A DNA stretch of 28,667 bases from Purshia tridentata (lineage: Eukaryota; Streptophyta; Magnoliopsida; Rosales; Rosaceae). The notes under the pieces were generated by a model, which saw only the letters and a program-made list of their open reading frames with translations, was not told the DNA's origin and ran no database searches. The stretch is taken from positions 116-28,782 of the forward strand of contig QANT01001497.1 in the NCBI GenBank assembly GCA_003254885.1, written 5' to 3'. This document shows positions 12,016 to 23,300 of this stretch, piece by piece. A program made the position numbers and the translations under genes. The stretch's first letter is position 1. Every line of letters starts with the position of its first letter.

Positions 12016-12382
12016 TATTAATAATAGGACAATCATGTATTTGAAAAGAAGGTTTAATGCTTTTGAACTTGAATGTTGCATTGATTTTGCCAAAGCATGA
12101 AAGCAGTAGTTGTATCATTTTGTAACTCAAGATGCAGACAGGAATGGATTAAGGCATGTGTTCACCTTGTGATAAGTTGTGTTGTATTCAGTATTCTATA
12201 AAATGTTGTCTCACTCCCCCTTCAAATTGTAAGTGGAAAGTATGACTTTTATCACCGATTTATAGGGTGAATGATATTTATGGTACCACTGTGACCATTA
12301 TGAAGTTTTTCATATGAAATCTATTATGTACATCACTGTATGTGTCTTACCATTTTGACAGTCAAAATGAAAGAAGTGTTTT
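12016..12382. other. 3' flank of the GGCT-like gene
   Basis: AT-rich DNA following the TAA at 12013-12015. It presumably holds the 3' UTR and poly(A) region, then the upstream flank of the snRNA gene. No further gene or repeat is seen. Confidence 0.6.
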
Positions 12383-12393
12383 GTCCCACATCG
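12383..12393 (+). promoter_or_regulatory. Upstream sequence element (USE) of a plant snRNA gene
   Basis: GTCCCACATCG is a perfect match to the plant snRNA USE consensus RTCCCACATCG. This element drives U-snRNA transcription in plants through the SNAPc-type complex. Thirty-three bases separate it from the TATA box, the spacing known for RNA polymerase II snRNA genes; polymerase III genes are about 10 bases shorter. Confidence 0.95.
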
Positions 12394-12426
12394 GAATGTT
12401 GGGTGGTGAAGCGAATAGAGAGTATG

Positions 12427-12434
12427 TATAAATA
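12427..12434 (+). promoter_or_regulatory. snRNA gene TATA box
   Basis: TATAAATA sits 33 bases after the USE and 33 bases before the predicted RNA 5' end at 12460. This geometry indicates polymerase II transcription. Confidence 0.92.
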
Positions 12435-12459
12435 TGCTGGCGAAAGGGCCATAATACTT

Positions 12460-12631
12460 AACCTGTCCTGTCAGGGGTGAAAGGCGACTCGTCAATGATC
12501 GAATAGTGACGGCGGGTCGTGCCAACACCTGTACTAACGAACACACTCTTTTAAGACGAGCTAGTTCCACTCTACTTTAGGTGGACGTGCCCGTCAATTT
12601 TTGGAAGCCTCGCCCTCCGCGGTGGGGCTCT
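12460..12631 (+). ncRNA. U4atac: U4atac small nuclear RNA (minor spliceosome)
   Basis: The RNA that pairs with U6atac in the U4atac/U6atac.U5 tri-snRNP and so controls U12-type splicing in the nucleus. The AACC 5' end lies at 12460. The 5' stem-loop is closed by CGACUCG/CGGGUCG (12485-12491 with 12513-12519) and holds the kink-turn pair CAAUGA...AUAGUGA, the 15.5K (SNU13) binding site shared with vertebrate U4atac. Next comes UGCCAACACCUGUAC...AACACAC, corresponding to the human stem I region UGCUAACGCCUGAACAACACAC. A central hairpin UCCAC/GUGGA (12566-12570, 12581-12585) precedes a perfect Sm site, AAUUUUUGGA (12596-12605). A 9-bp 3' stem (12606-12614 with 12621-12629) ends the RNA. The 3' end is approximate; I see no convincing plant 3'-box. 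The RNA is longer than human U4atac, mainly because of the 3' stem. With USE, TATA, kink-turn and Sm site all intact, it looks functional and not like a pseudogene. Confidence 0.93.
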
Positions 12632-13296
12632 AATTTCCCGCCCATCGTAAAATTTTTTTAGCATTTTTAATTTGTTACTTATTTTTTAGTGAAAGTAGAA
12701 AGTTAAGCAATCAAATTGACTGGAAGTTTTTCTTAGCCCATCAAATTTTTTAGAAGAAAAAGCACGGCCGTTCCTCTAAATCCTAAACTAATTGTATTAA
12801 TTTATAACTGAGCTCTGGATTTGGCATGATTTGTGCAAAGAAGATCCAGTGCACAAGTTAGTACAATTCTAAGTAGGAGTAGATTCGGTACAGTAACCGT
12901 ATTGAAATACCAGCCGACAAACTTTGGTTTTTCGGTTTAAAAATCCAACCCTAATTATAAGGACAAATTTTGAGCACAATGGTTCAAATTTAATACAATA
13001 CGGTATTCAATGAAGTTGTGTTTTTGTGCGGTTTTTCTTTAATTCAATCCAACAATGAATATGCTGTTGTTCAAAATTCGTCAATTTTTTTTATAGTTTT
13101 TGTCTAGCATTAAGGACACTCAATTTCACTTTTATTATGACTTTTTTTTGTGACTTTTTATTATTATATGTTAAAATAGTGAGTCTGGTTTGATTAACAC
13201 AATTGGATTAACACAAGTGTAAAATAATACAAGGTTGAAGTAAATTCAACCCTGTGTTATTCCTCATATTAATTTGTACTGTACATATTAATACAA
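12632..13296. other. Intergenic, no gene seen
   Basis: AT-rich DNA between the snRNA gene and the TIR-bounded segment. An AGTGAAA at 12688-12694 matches part of the plant snRNA 3'-box (AGTNNAA), but it is 57 bases beyond the predicted RNA end, farther than usual. Nothing else is recognised. Confidence 0.55.
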
Positions 13297-13908
13297 AGGG
13301 CTAATTACAAAGTACCTGTCTCCCAGGTTTAGTCTCATTTTTTAATTTTTTTCAAACTGAATAGGTATGGAATCAATGACACTATTATCACAGGTTCAAG
13401 AACTGAAGTATTGGGAGGGTACCTAAACCTGGTGGAATTGGCCCAGACAAGAAATTTGAAGAAAAGTCAAGCCTTAAGATTTCCAAGAGAGGTAAAGCCA
13501 GAAGGTATAGACCTAGTGAGCGAATTACGCGAAAGATCAAGAACCACCAACTCTGCTAAGTCTCCGAATGTAGAAAGCACCATACCAGTAATTTCATTGC
13601 CAGATAAATATACAGAAGTAAGCTTACTCATATTACCAAGCGACTGAGGAATAGGACCGATAACTAAAGTAGACCTAAGATCAAGCACTTGAAGAGCGCT
13701 AAGTTTTTAGCCAAGTGGTGAATTTGGCTAATGAATTAACGGAGAACTCGAAGTTGCGCTGCCGGAGGTCCAGTAACGTCGACCGTTCAATGCTAGAGCT
13801 TAAAGAAACTTGTTGGGCTAAACCGCACTGCGGGGTTGGTGAGGGACTGGGGCTTCCTTTTTTATTTATTTATTTATTTTGGCAGTTTGGTACTTTGTAA
13901 TCAGCCCT
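13297..13908. mobile_element. TIR-bounded segment carrying a gene fragment (Pack-type candidate)
   Basis: AGGGCTAATTACAAAGTACC (13297-13316) is the inverse complement, with one mismatch, of the sequence at 13889-13908. The 612 bp between them contain a rearranged piece of an LRR receptor-kinase gene on the minus strand. A small DNA segment with terminal inverted repeats and captured host exons is the hallmark of a Pack-MULE or Pack-TYPE transposon. No transposase is present, so it would be non-autonomous. I could not find a clear target-site duplication next to the repeats. The superfamily is therefore undecided, and an old or eroded element is likely. Confidence 0.6.
13364..13840 (-). pseudogene. 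LRR receptor-like kinase fragment, broken
   Basis: Read on the minus strand, the DNA encodes part of an LRR ectodomain similar in order to plant proteins like Arabidopsis At2g16250. First comes an N-terminal piece (SLSSSIERSTLLDLR), then RNFEFSVNSLAKFT. After an apparent internal deletion there are repeats reading ALQVLDLRSTLVIGPIPQSL, SKLTSVYLSGNEITG, VLDLSRNSLTRSIPSGF, RLDFSSNFLSGPIPPGLG and LQFLNL. The frame is broken at least three times: in the A-run near 13711-13715, near 13466 (about one base) and near 13387 (about two bases). No kinase domain, start codon or intact gene remains. It is a non-functional fragment lying inside the TIR-bounded segment. The parent family is clear; the exact parent gene is a guess. 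Confidence 0.8.
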
Positions 13909-14342
13909 AAGACAAATTAAAAGAATTCTAAATAATTGTACTCAGTTAACATCAAACTTTATGTTACACTGACTAGTAATTACACGAATGTTCAATAAGA
14001 TATTTAAAACTCGAGGATTTTTATCAATAAAAAAATTGAAAGCCTTAATTCAGTCTACAAACTTTGAGCAATGGAAAGTAATTCAACTTTCAGTTTCAGA
14101 ACCAATGACAAGAAATAGAATGAAAGAATTTTATTAGAATTTTATTGGAATATTATTTCTAGATACATTCTAAAATAGGTAGGCATGTAGAGCTTGCACC
14201 ACTGTTTCTCTCTCTCTCTATAACTTATCTACAAATCTGCCGGAAAAATATTTTCATAGAAACAATATATATGCAAAATTGCAAATTAAAATCCAACATT
14301 GAGGGCACCCAAAAATGAGCATGAGTTACTTCAAAATGAAGC
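13909..14342. other. 3' flank of PLD zeta
   Basis: AT-rich DNA downstream of the PLD zeta stop codon (on the minus strand). It likely includes that gene's 3' UTR. No other gene is seen. Confidence 0.6.
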
Positions 14343-17300
14343 TCAATGAAAAACATGAGAAGAGGTATAATACTCGCTCTCATTGAACACAGGTCTTAGA
14401 TCTTCTTTCAACATGAAATCTAAAGGGAAAGAGACAAGATGCCCTCTCACAGACTCTAACCTCTCCATGGGGTCTGCTTTTTTGATGTCTCCGTTCTGAT
14501 ATGATTCTATATTCCCAGGAGCAATTCCTAGATCAATGGTTGTGTGCCCAATTTTCTCCTTCCAGTAGGCCATGCTTTGTCTGAATGCAGCTCTGATTGA
14601 AGTTCACACAGGGCCAGATGGGGAAAATAACTTGTTAGCACAGTAAGAAAATAAAAAAATTAGCCCAAGATTAGAGATGCATGTACCTGGAATGTATAAA
14701 ATCGTTAGGTATGCAAGAAAATACATCTTGGAAGATTGTGGTATTTGTCTGAAAAAAAAATATACATATTGTTAGTACTTGAATATACAAAGCAAACATA
14801 AATATTCAATAAAAGGAAACTCTCTCTCTCTCTCTCTCTCTCTTTATAAATATATATATTTTCTAACAGAAATAACATAAAATATTAAAATTCAGGAAGC
14901 CTCAGCACTCTCTCTCTCTCTCTCTCTCTCTCTCTTTATAAATATATATATTTTCTAACAGAGATAACATAAAATATTAAAATTCAGGAAGCCTCAGCTA
15001 AGGTTGCCCAATTCGTTCTATCATGGGACAGGCCGGGGTTTCGCACTAAGCAATTGAAGTGAAAATATATCGTATGACTAACTAACAAAAGTAAGTCTTG
15101 TAGCTCAGACTACCTTCTCCTCCCTGTGCCTAAAAGGGGAAAGAAAAAACTGGTCTCCCTCTCTAAGTCTCAAGTATGAAGTAAGATTTCATAATTCCTA
15201 GGCTAACATATTTTGGAGCTTTTCTTTTTATCTTTTCCCAAAAGAAAAATAGAACTAATTTTTGGAATTCTCAAATTCATATTTGTTGATCAAATGTTCA
15301 AGTCAAAAGGTTTCGCTCAATATCCTTCAACAAATATGAATCTCTGCTCATCATGACATTTTTCTCCTAGTTTTCCCACCTTTGCGGTTGCCATCCAGAT
15401 ATCCTTGTAAGTTGAATCAACAATTGGGTCGATTACTTGATTGATCTGAAAACAAAATAAGAAATGTACAAAACAAATAAGATAAGTGACACCAGCTGTT
15501 TTAAATATTAAAAAATATCATTCATTCATTAAAAGTCTGTTGAATAAAAAACCCAAAGAAAAAACACAAAAAATCACACAACATAATCAGATTTACTAAC
15601 CTCTCCAGCACGAATACCAAGGTGTTCAGACCAAAGTGACAGACGAAGACTCAATGAAAACTTTCCAGCCTCCCATGGCTTTCCTCCCATAGATGAATTA
15701 ATCACCTCTTTGTCTTCAATAAGTAGACCAATCTGAAAAACAGAATAGTCAGTCAAGGGAGGCAACCATGCATGTAGTACAGAAGCACAACAAAGAGTCA
15801 TGTTTAAGCAATAGCATTACAGCATACCGAAATCATAATGTATATGAGATTAGAAAAAGGACATTATTCTAGGAATTTTTTTTATCTAAGTTACAAGAAT
15901 CACTCAACAACCTTCACAAGGTAAATGCAGCTCATTGCTGTTTCACAGTTTGGCAAGTCCTCTAATATTTCAATGCAACACATTGGACAATGGGTACCCC
16001 CCTTTGTGTAAGCTTATATCTATTGATTGGCCCAAAAGAAACTAATTGCTGGAGTACAATGAAGCATTTGACAAAATGCAAATAAACCTAAAACAGATAC
16101 AAATTTTTTTTAACTTTCAACAGTATTTTATAGATTCTACATTTCCAAATTCTGTGCCTAAATGTTCGGTTCACATTCTGTTCAATTTTATTTAGGATAA
16201 ATGCATTACTGAGTCTTTTAATGCACTTTGGCTTTAAATAACTACCATACTACATAAAGCAGACATGCACTCCAACTTTAAGGTTTTAAAGCAGCAGTGG
16301 ATAAATGTATAATGTAATGCAGGTGAAACCCAGAGCAGAAAAGATACCTCCGAATCTCTTGAACCACGCAAACTCCTATCATTGATGTTAGCTGATCCAA
16401 TTAAAGTTTTGCAATCATCAATGATCATGATTTTACTATGCACATAGATCTGCAGTGCCAATAAACGTATACATGATGACATATCGATGAGGTAGAAGCT
16501 AGAATTTAGACAACCATCAAAATATCTTGGATTGGAAAGAGATGCATATAGGCATATAAGGTAGTTTATGCTAAGGCAATACCTGACTGGAGGCCACAGG
16601 ACCACCATCAAAGAGTTTACCATAAGCCCTAAGACCATAGAAAGAAATGTAATCATGTGTCTTTGCACCAAGAATTTCATAAAGATTGTGCAGTATTGAA
16701 TTAGGTCCTCTGCAAATGGTTCGATATTGCCAATGCATAACGGCTCTCACAGATGCAGCACCAGCATCATCCAGACCCCCCTGTGAAACTACAAAATCAT
16801 CACAAGGAATAATGGACAAATCACATTCAGATTTGATGGATTTTGACAAGGATTGGAACCTGGAATCCGGGTACAAGTGGTATGACAATTATAACTCTAA
16901 AACATTTTTTATCATTGTATGCTCGCATAATACGTAGAAATAATGCTTCTAACACACGATTCCATATTATTTCATCTCCTGAAAGACCTGATATGAAAAA
17001 TTGATTCTGCAAAGAAGTTGCCAAGAATTAGAAAAAAGTCAGGAATATGAAACAGAGACTAAAACATCAACAGAGTGCATAATAAAACCACTTACATAAA
17101 ATTTTTTTTACTAATATGTTCAAGAAATTAACAGCTAGAATCACTATTGAGATCACTGTCAATATAAACCAAGGCTTTCCAGATGTTTGGCTAATAAACA
17201 TTGAAAATGACGCGCTGTTCGACAGTTCCACCCTTAATAAAAATCTTTAATGGATCGATGAGCATGCATGTACTGTGTACCCACACATGCCATTTCATTC

Positions 17301-20300
17301 AAAAAAAGAAGAATAAGAAAGCATCCACAAATAATTGAAACAGTCATCATGGATCTTTTCCCCTTATGGTGGAGGGAAGAGAAATTTCTCAATATATACT
17401 ATATGCTGAAAATTTGACAAGAAATTGGGTAGCACTACTTGATAATTCATCTCACGCAGCACTAATGCTTGTCAAAGTTGTCAATACAGTTCACAAATAT
17501 TCTATTTTGAGCACATGCTTCCTAACATATTTGATATATCTAATAAGAGTAAAAGTAATACTATTGTACAAGATATGCTTACATAAGAACATTGAAATAC
17601 ATTCAGAAGGGGTTTCAATAAAATAAACTATTAAAACTGCAAAGTAAAGAAGATTGAGAAGCATACTTTATACCTCAATGTAAATAAAGTGCTCTGCTTT
17701 CTCAATAAGAGTGCAATAAGCATTGTGAATGCTGTCTTCAACTTGGCTTGTTCCTGCTGACCACTGACTGACACTTCTAATAACCTGAAAGTAAAATGAT
17801 TTTAGAAAAAAAATACAGAATACAAGGTCCACAATCATGATCAAACAGCAAGAAAATAGGCAAACATGTTGTTACTACACATTCAATGATTAAACCCCCA
17901 TGTCATTTCGGAATATATCCTCATCAGAGGTTTTTTTAGTACACATCCCTTAGAAAATTAATTAAGTTGAAAATTCTACAGACCCTTCTTTCCCATAGTT
18001 CAATTTTAAGACATTGTTCTAAGGAGTAGGATTTTCCAGAAGTTCACTGAACCTGAAACTTATGACAGAGAGCCAACACTACATAATATCATTAGAAACA
18101 GCAGATGAAAAATCAGAAATTAAAAGGCAGCTCAGAAATCAGTGATACTGTCACAGGTGTCATGGTAGGTTATCATTTAGCCAATAATATTGTTTGACAA
18201 GACAGAAGAGTTTTTAGTCAACCTGACATCGACATGAACTACATGGACCAACTTGTCCCAATTCATCTGTTAAACCACCCTTGTTGCCCCGTTCTTGTGT
18301 TTCCCACCACTCTGGATCTTTATTTTTCATGCCAGGCTGTGCCACCCCATCTGAAGCCATTTTTCCATGTTGATCCATAGAATCAAGGTCATCTACAAAG
18401 CCCCTCATTGGTGTATCTGGACCTACTGGTTCAATTTTTGACTTCCGGAAAGGGAAAGCATGATTGTTGCTACCTCTGCTTGGCTGATTGAGGAGATCAT
18501 GAGGACATTCAACCCCATTTAGTATTGGTTCTTCATGTGGAGCATCCAGCCCATCAGCTTCCTGAGGTATAAGCAGTGGGATATCTTGACAGGATGATCT
18601 TGACGAGAAGGAATCCTGCCTTTTAATCTCTTTACCAATGTTAGCACTCTTACTTTCAATCTCCATCTCTATGCTGCTTCCCATGTAATGAGGAATGACC
18701 ATGTGGTGCTGCGGCATAAGTAGCGGAATTGCTTGCTCGTTTGGAGCTTTATTTCTCTAAAAGAATGAATTTTCATTCAGAACATAATTTTCTTACATAT
18801 TAACAAAAATTATACAATCATAGAAGAATACCAACCTTTGCATAGTTCCAGCGCTGAACAAAATGCCTAGCTACATCACGGCAGGGTGGTCCCCAAAGGG
18901 CACAGTGCACATCATGCCAGGGCATACGAGGATATTTCTGACGATCCAACTCATTTTTCATTGTATCCTCCCACGAATTTGGTTCGGACTCCCTATAACA
19001 ATATTTAATTACAGTGAATCATCTCAAATAAATCTAGAGCTAGGTGAAAATAGAATTGACAGCAGAACTAAATATATCATTCAAACCTACAAGGACTTGC
19101 TCAAGATGCAGAGTATGGGGTAGGGTTGGTGTTAATCTCAAGTTTAAATAATACCCAGTAAAAATAATAAACATAAGTTAATATAGAATCATGTCTCATC
19201 CTCATCTTTTGATAGTTTTCACTGAATAATCCTAGTGTAGACAAGAAGCTCACCTTGGGTTGTAATAATCCTTTCCAGGCCATATCAATGGAGGGCAATC
19301 ACCCACTTTATGTTCAGCAGTATCATAACGACCAAAGCATAAATCCAGTCCTCCAAGAAAGCAAATCTGATAATCAACAATGACAAGTTTTTCATGGTGG
19401 GACCTATATGTAACCAATATATGATATCAGAAGCAGAAAAAGATACAAGAAACACTTAACTAAAACATCAGCATCCAGGGAATTTCAAGAGACTTTCTGG
19501 TAAGTAAATCAAAATCCTCAAATGACTTTCAAGTAGAGTGCATACCATAAATAAACACCACTAGAAAAGTGGTCCGGATAGCGTAGTACCCTCACATTCT
19601 CATGAATTCGAAGAAGTTTTCTCTTGCTATAAACACTGTTGATTTTCAGAGCAAGAGCAACCTCTTTATAGAGAAGAATGTAAATCTGCAGGCACATTTA
19701 ATCATAATACTTATTGGTATGGATCCAAGACATGTCTTAGTGTTAAAAATAAGAAAGAAAAAAATAATTTTTTTTCAGTGAACTGTGTTTAAGTCAATGG
19801 TCATGGGTGAGGAAAATGTAGAGAAAATTAAGATTAGAGATTAAAGATTGCACGAAAATAAGGTTTACCTGGACACCTTCCTTAGCTTTTGCCTCCAGTA
19901 AAGAATCAAGTCTAGAAGAAGCATGAGCATGAAAAGGGCGACGCAGGTATAATTCTGGACACACCCACCAGCCACAAATAAATATCTGCACAAAACTCTC
20001 AATCATCAAACGGAAGAAAATGCAACAGTAATAATTGTGAAATACAAGTGAATTGTTCACAGGGAACTGAAAGAAACAGACCTCTGATTTTGCATCCTCA
20101 ATTGCAGTAGCAATAGCTTCAAATGCTGCCTGACCATCTATGAACCATTGTGCCTGACTACCATCTTCCGTCAAGCCTCTTGGAGGCGCAAAAGAACCAA
20201 AGCGGTGAGGATGACACCAGCCCTCTGGAGGCCTGAGTCCAGCATCATTGATCGAGGCAACCCAATCTTTAACTTTAGCACTACTCTTAACTCTTAAATT

Positions 20301-23300
20301 AATGCTCCGGCTTCCACAAGCCACCTTTTAAAATTTCATGTTATTTATTAGAGGATTGTCTTATTTCATTAGATGGATGGTGCTACCCAAAAGTTAAATA
20401 CAACACAATAGAAAAGTGAGGGACTTCTAGAAAACAAATAAATTCTTGAGCCATTAGAAACATGTGCATGTTCCTTATTATGAAGTACAGAAGTACAATA
20501 TAAGCTCAAAATCTATCTATGCAGGGGTAAGAAAGAAAACAATAAAGACTGTATTCCTGAAATCAAAGTTCTGCCAAGTTTCATATATTAAGCATAGAAC
20601 AAACAGCTTCATCCTACTTGAGAACATACACCCAAATGAACATAAAACCAATATCTAGAGCGTCCTACATTAGTGAAAAAGCAATATGCACTACTATCTG
20701 AAAGAATAATTTAAATGCCGACCTATTTCACCAGAAGTTCAAGAAATAAATTATAAGAACCTGAAGTTATACTGTTATACATCTTATCCAGAAACAAAAT
20801 CTAGCACCAGAGGTTAACCAGGCAAAAAGAAAAGGCCTTAGTGCTGCTAACCTTAAATGCATGGCGAAGAGGGTTCCGTTCTTTTATTTCTTTTGCTAGT
20901 GATACCCTGCCGTCCCCATTCCCATCTGAGGCTGGTAGTACATCAAATACAATTATATCCAAAGGTTGGGTATCAAAAGGATCTGCCAGCAATGCCAAGA
21001 ACCCTGGTTTTAATACAGCCCAAACCTGCAGAAACAATACAGGGTGATGCCAAAGATAACAGGTGACAAAAAATACCTTAATTTAACAATTCTTAAAATG
21101 ATGTGAAGGTTTTACATGTGATGCTCTCTGTCTTGGAATATTACCCATATGGCCTAATATTCACTGTTGCGGAAAAAAACTTGAATTCATATAGTTGCTA
21201 CATGATAAACGAAAAACCAGATCAACAGACCAAAATCCATCACATGCAAGGCATTAAGGTGGTGCACTGACAATAACTAACAAATGGGCTGATTCTTTTT
21301 GCTTACATGCATCCAGGGGATTGAACCAAAATTCACCCAAAATCCTTGTTCTTAAGAGGGAGGTGTCATTTAGGCCCAAAGGTTAGCAACTGAATAACAA
21401 AATGATGGAAGGATTAAAGTAGATCCAAGAGCTCTCAACAATGACAGTAATAAAACCAAAAAAGCTAAAATTTAAATGGACCGTTCAAGAACATGATACT
21501 TCAATGCAACAGGAATATAAGATATGTAATGAAGATACAAATTATATACACAAAAAAATAAAACAGAAACGGTAAGCCTGCAATCCTACAAGCGACCTAC
21601 CAGCCACCTGGTCAAAATTTGTGATGTTATGGGTTGACCTGAAAACTACAAAGTCAATATGGACCCCTAACAACCTGCCATTCAACTTTGTTAAGTTTTA
21701 AGTCACCAAAGCCCAAAGCATGAGCAGAAGCAAAAGAAAGGGTACAAAGCCAAATTTCATTAGTAATAAAATGGATAAGATTATCAATTGTCCTAAAATG
21801 ATAGAAGCTTCTGTCAATTGATTTCATAGATTCTACATTTTAGGTTCCACCAACAAATAACCTAGATGTCTTAAAGAATAAACTTCAGAGTACCAAGAAT
21901 TTAATGGTCTTTTAAGTTAATTAAAATTTTTACGGACAGATTACTAATAGACAGAAGATTTTCCCTCCAAAATTTCTTTGCCAATGTGCTTTCTGGTCAA
22001 GTGAATATAAACCGAATTAATCAGAAAGAGGACTTCACTACCTTTTGCCAATTGTCATTACAACAACTGAACCAATGGCATGCACAGCATTTCCTGGAAT
22101 CATCATCCTTTGAAATTTTTGGTAGATGCTTCACCATCACATAATCTTCTTTTAGCTTAGGGCCATATTCTGGAGAAAATGATAACTTGGAGACCTCCAA
22201 AAACTTGCAGACCTACAATAAATAATTATTGATGGTAAGACACGTAAGGAATGATGATACAACAATGGATACAGGTATACAAGAACTAAAATGAAATTTT
22301 AAAAAGCTATAATCAGTGAACGTTCAAAAACATCACTATTGGATGATATATGTCCAAGAACTCCAAATGTTCAATTATATGTTATGACTTACGACATAAA
22401 TGCAATTTATCAGATAAAGAACACCATCGATTATGGATCGTTTGATTCAAACTTATTATTTATATTATCATATATGACAGATCTTTTGAAAGAACAAGCA
22501 CCACGGATACCTCTCGAGAGTTCACAATGTCCATGTTTCCTAAAAAGTGATTCAGATACCCTTGCATTGCAACCTTTGATCTCTCCGAAATAGAATGCTG
22601 CCTACCCAGCGCTGGCCGAATGATTGGCAGAGCGGCGCTAGATGGAACATCTCTGAACAAAGGATGCAAGTATAAGATTTATAACAATAATTCCAGAAAC
22701 AGGAATACTTCATGCCTCAAATTCATCTTACACACCATATAGATTAGTACTTACTAACCTGTTTTTAGCACTTTCATCGTGATGTAGGGGTACAGTCTCA
22801 TCATCAACATCCTCATCCTCTGGCACCACTTCCGTGTGATCTCCTATTCCTAGATTTTGAAGCCATTCTTTAACCTTTAATATAATGTTGCAAACAACAT
22901 TAAATCCCAAACATTCCCAAATAAGCAGCTAACTGCCAACTGGCATGGAAGAGTGAAAATACAAACTGACATAGGCTTTGAAATGAAGTGATAGAATCAA
23001 ACGCTGGGCCCTTTTTAAAGACAGACCTGTTCCTGCTTCTCTTGAATTTCCTCAATAAACGCACGTTTCTTCAGTGCAAAATGCAAATAGAATACATGTG
23101 AAGCTTTCTTCAGCAAACGCCACTTAAACTAGATAAAAAATAATAAAAGAAAAAAACATAATTAGTACATCATAATATCCACCAAAGAACAGAAGCACCC
23201 TCGGTTAGAATAACATTGCATAATCATAATCACACGTATTCCGCATTAATGATAAATGTCACACTATAGCAAGCAAAACAAGTAAATGAACAGTAAAAAA

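Noticed and set aside
12383..12560. LTR or TRIM retrotransposon start suggested by TGTCCCACATCGG
   Set aside because: The motif is better explained as the snRNA USE, with the correctly spaced TATA box and a full U4atac-like RNA following. No second LTR or primer site is seen.
13411..13900. Plus-strand open frames across the TIR-bounded segment
   Set aside because: They are antisense shadows of the minus-strand LRR fragment.
22213..22510. PLD zeta intron 4 as a U12-type intron (donor GTATCCGTGG, TTCCTTAC inside)
   Set aside because: The branch-like motif is more than 30 bases from the acceptor and lacks the proper branch A. The donor departs from consensus at a key position.
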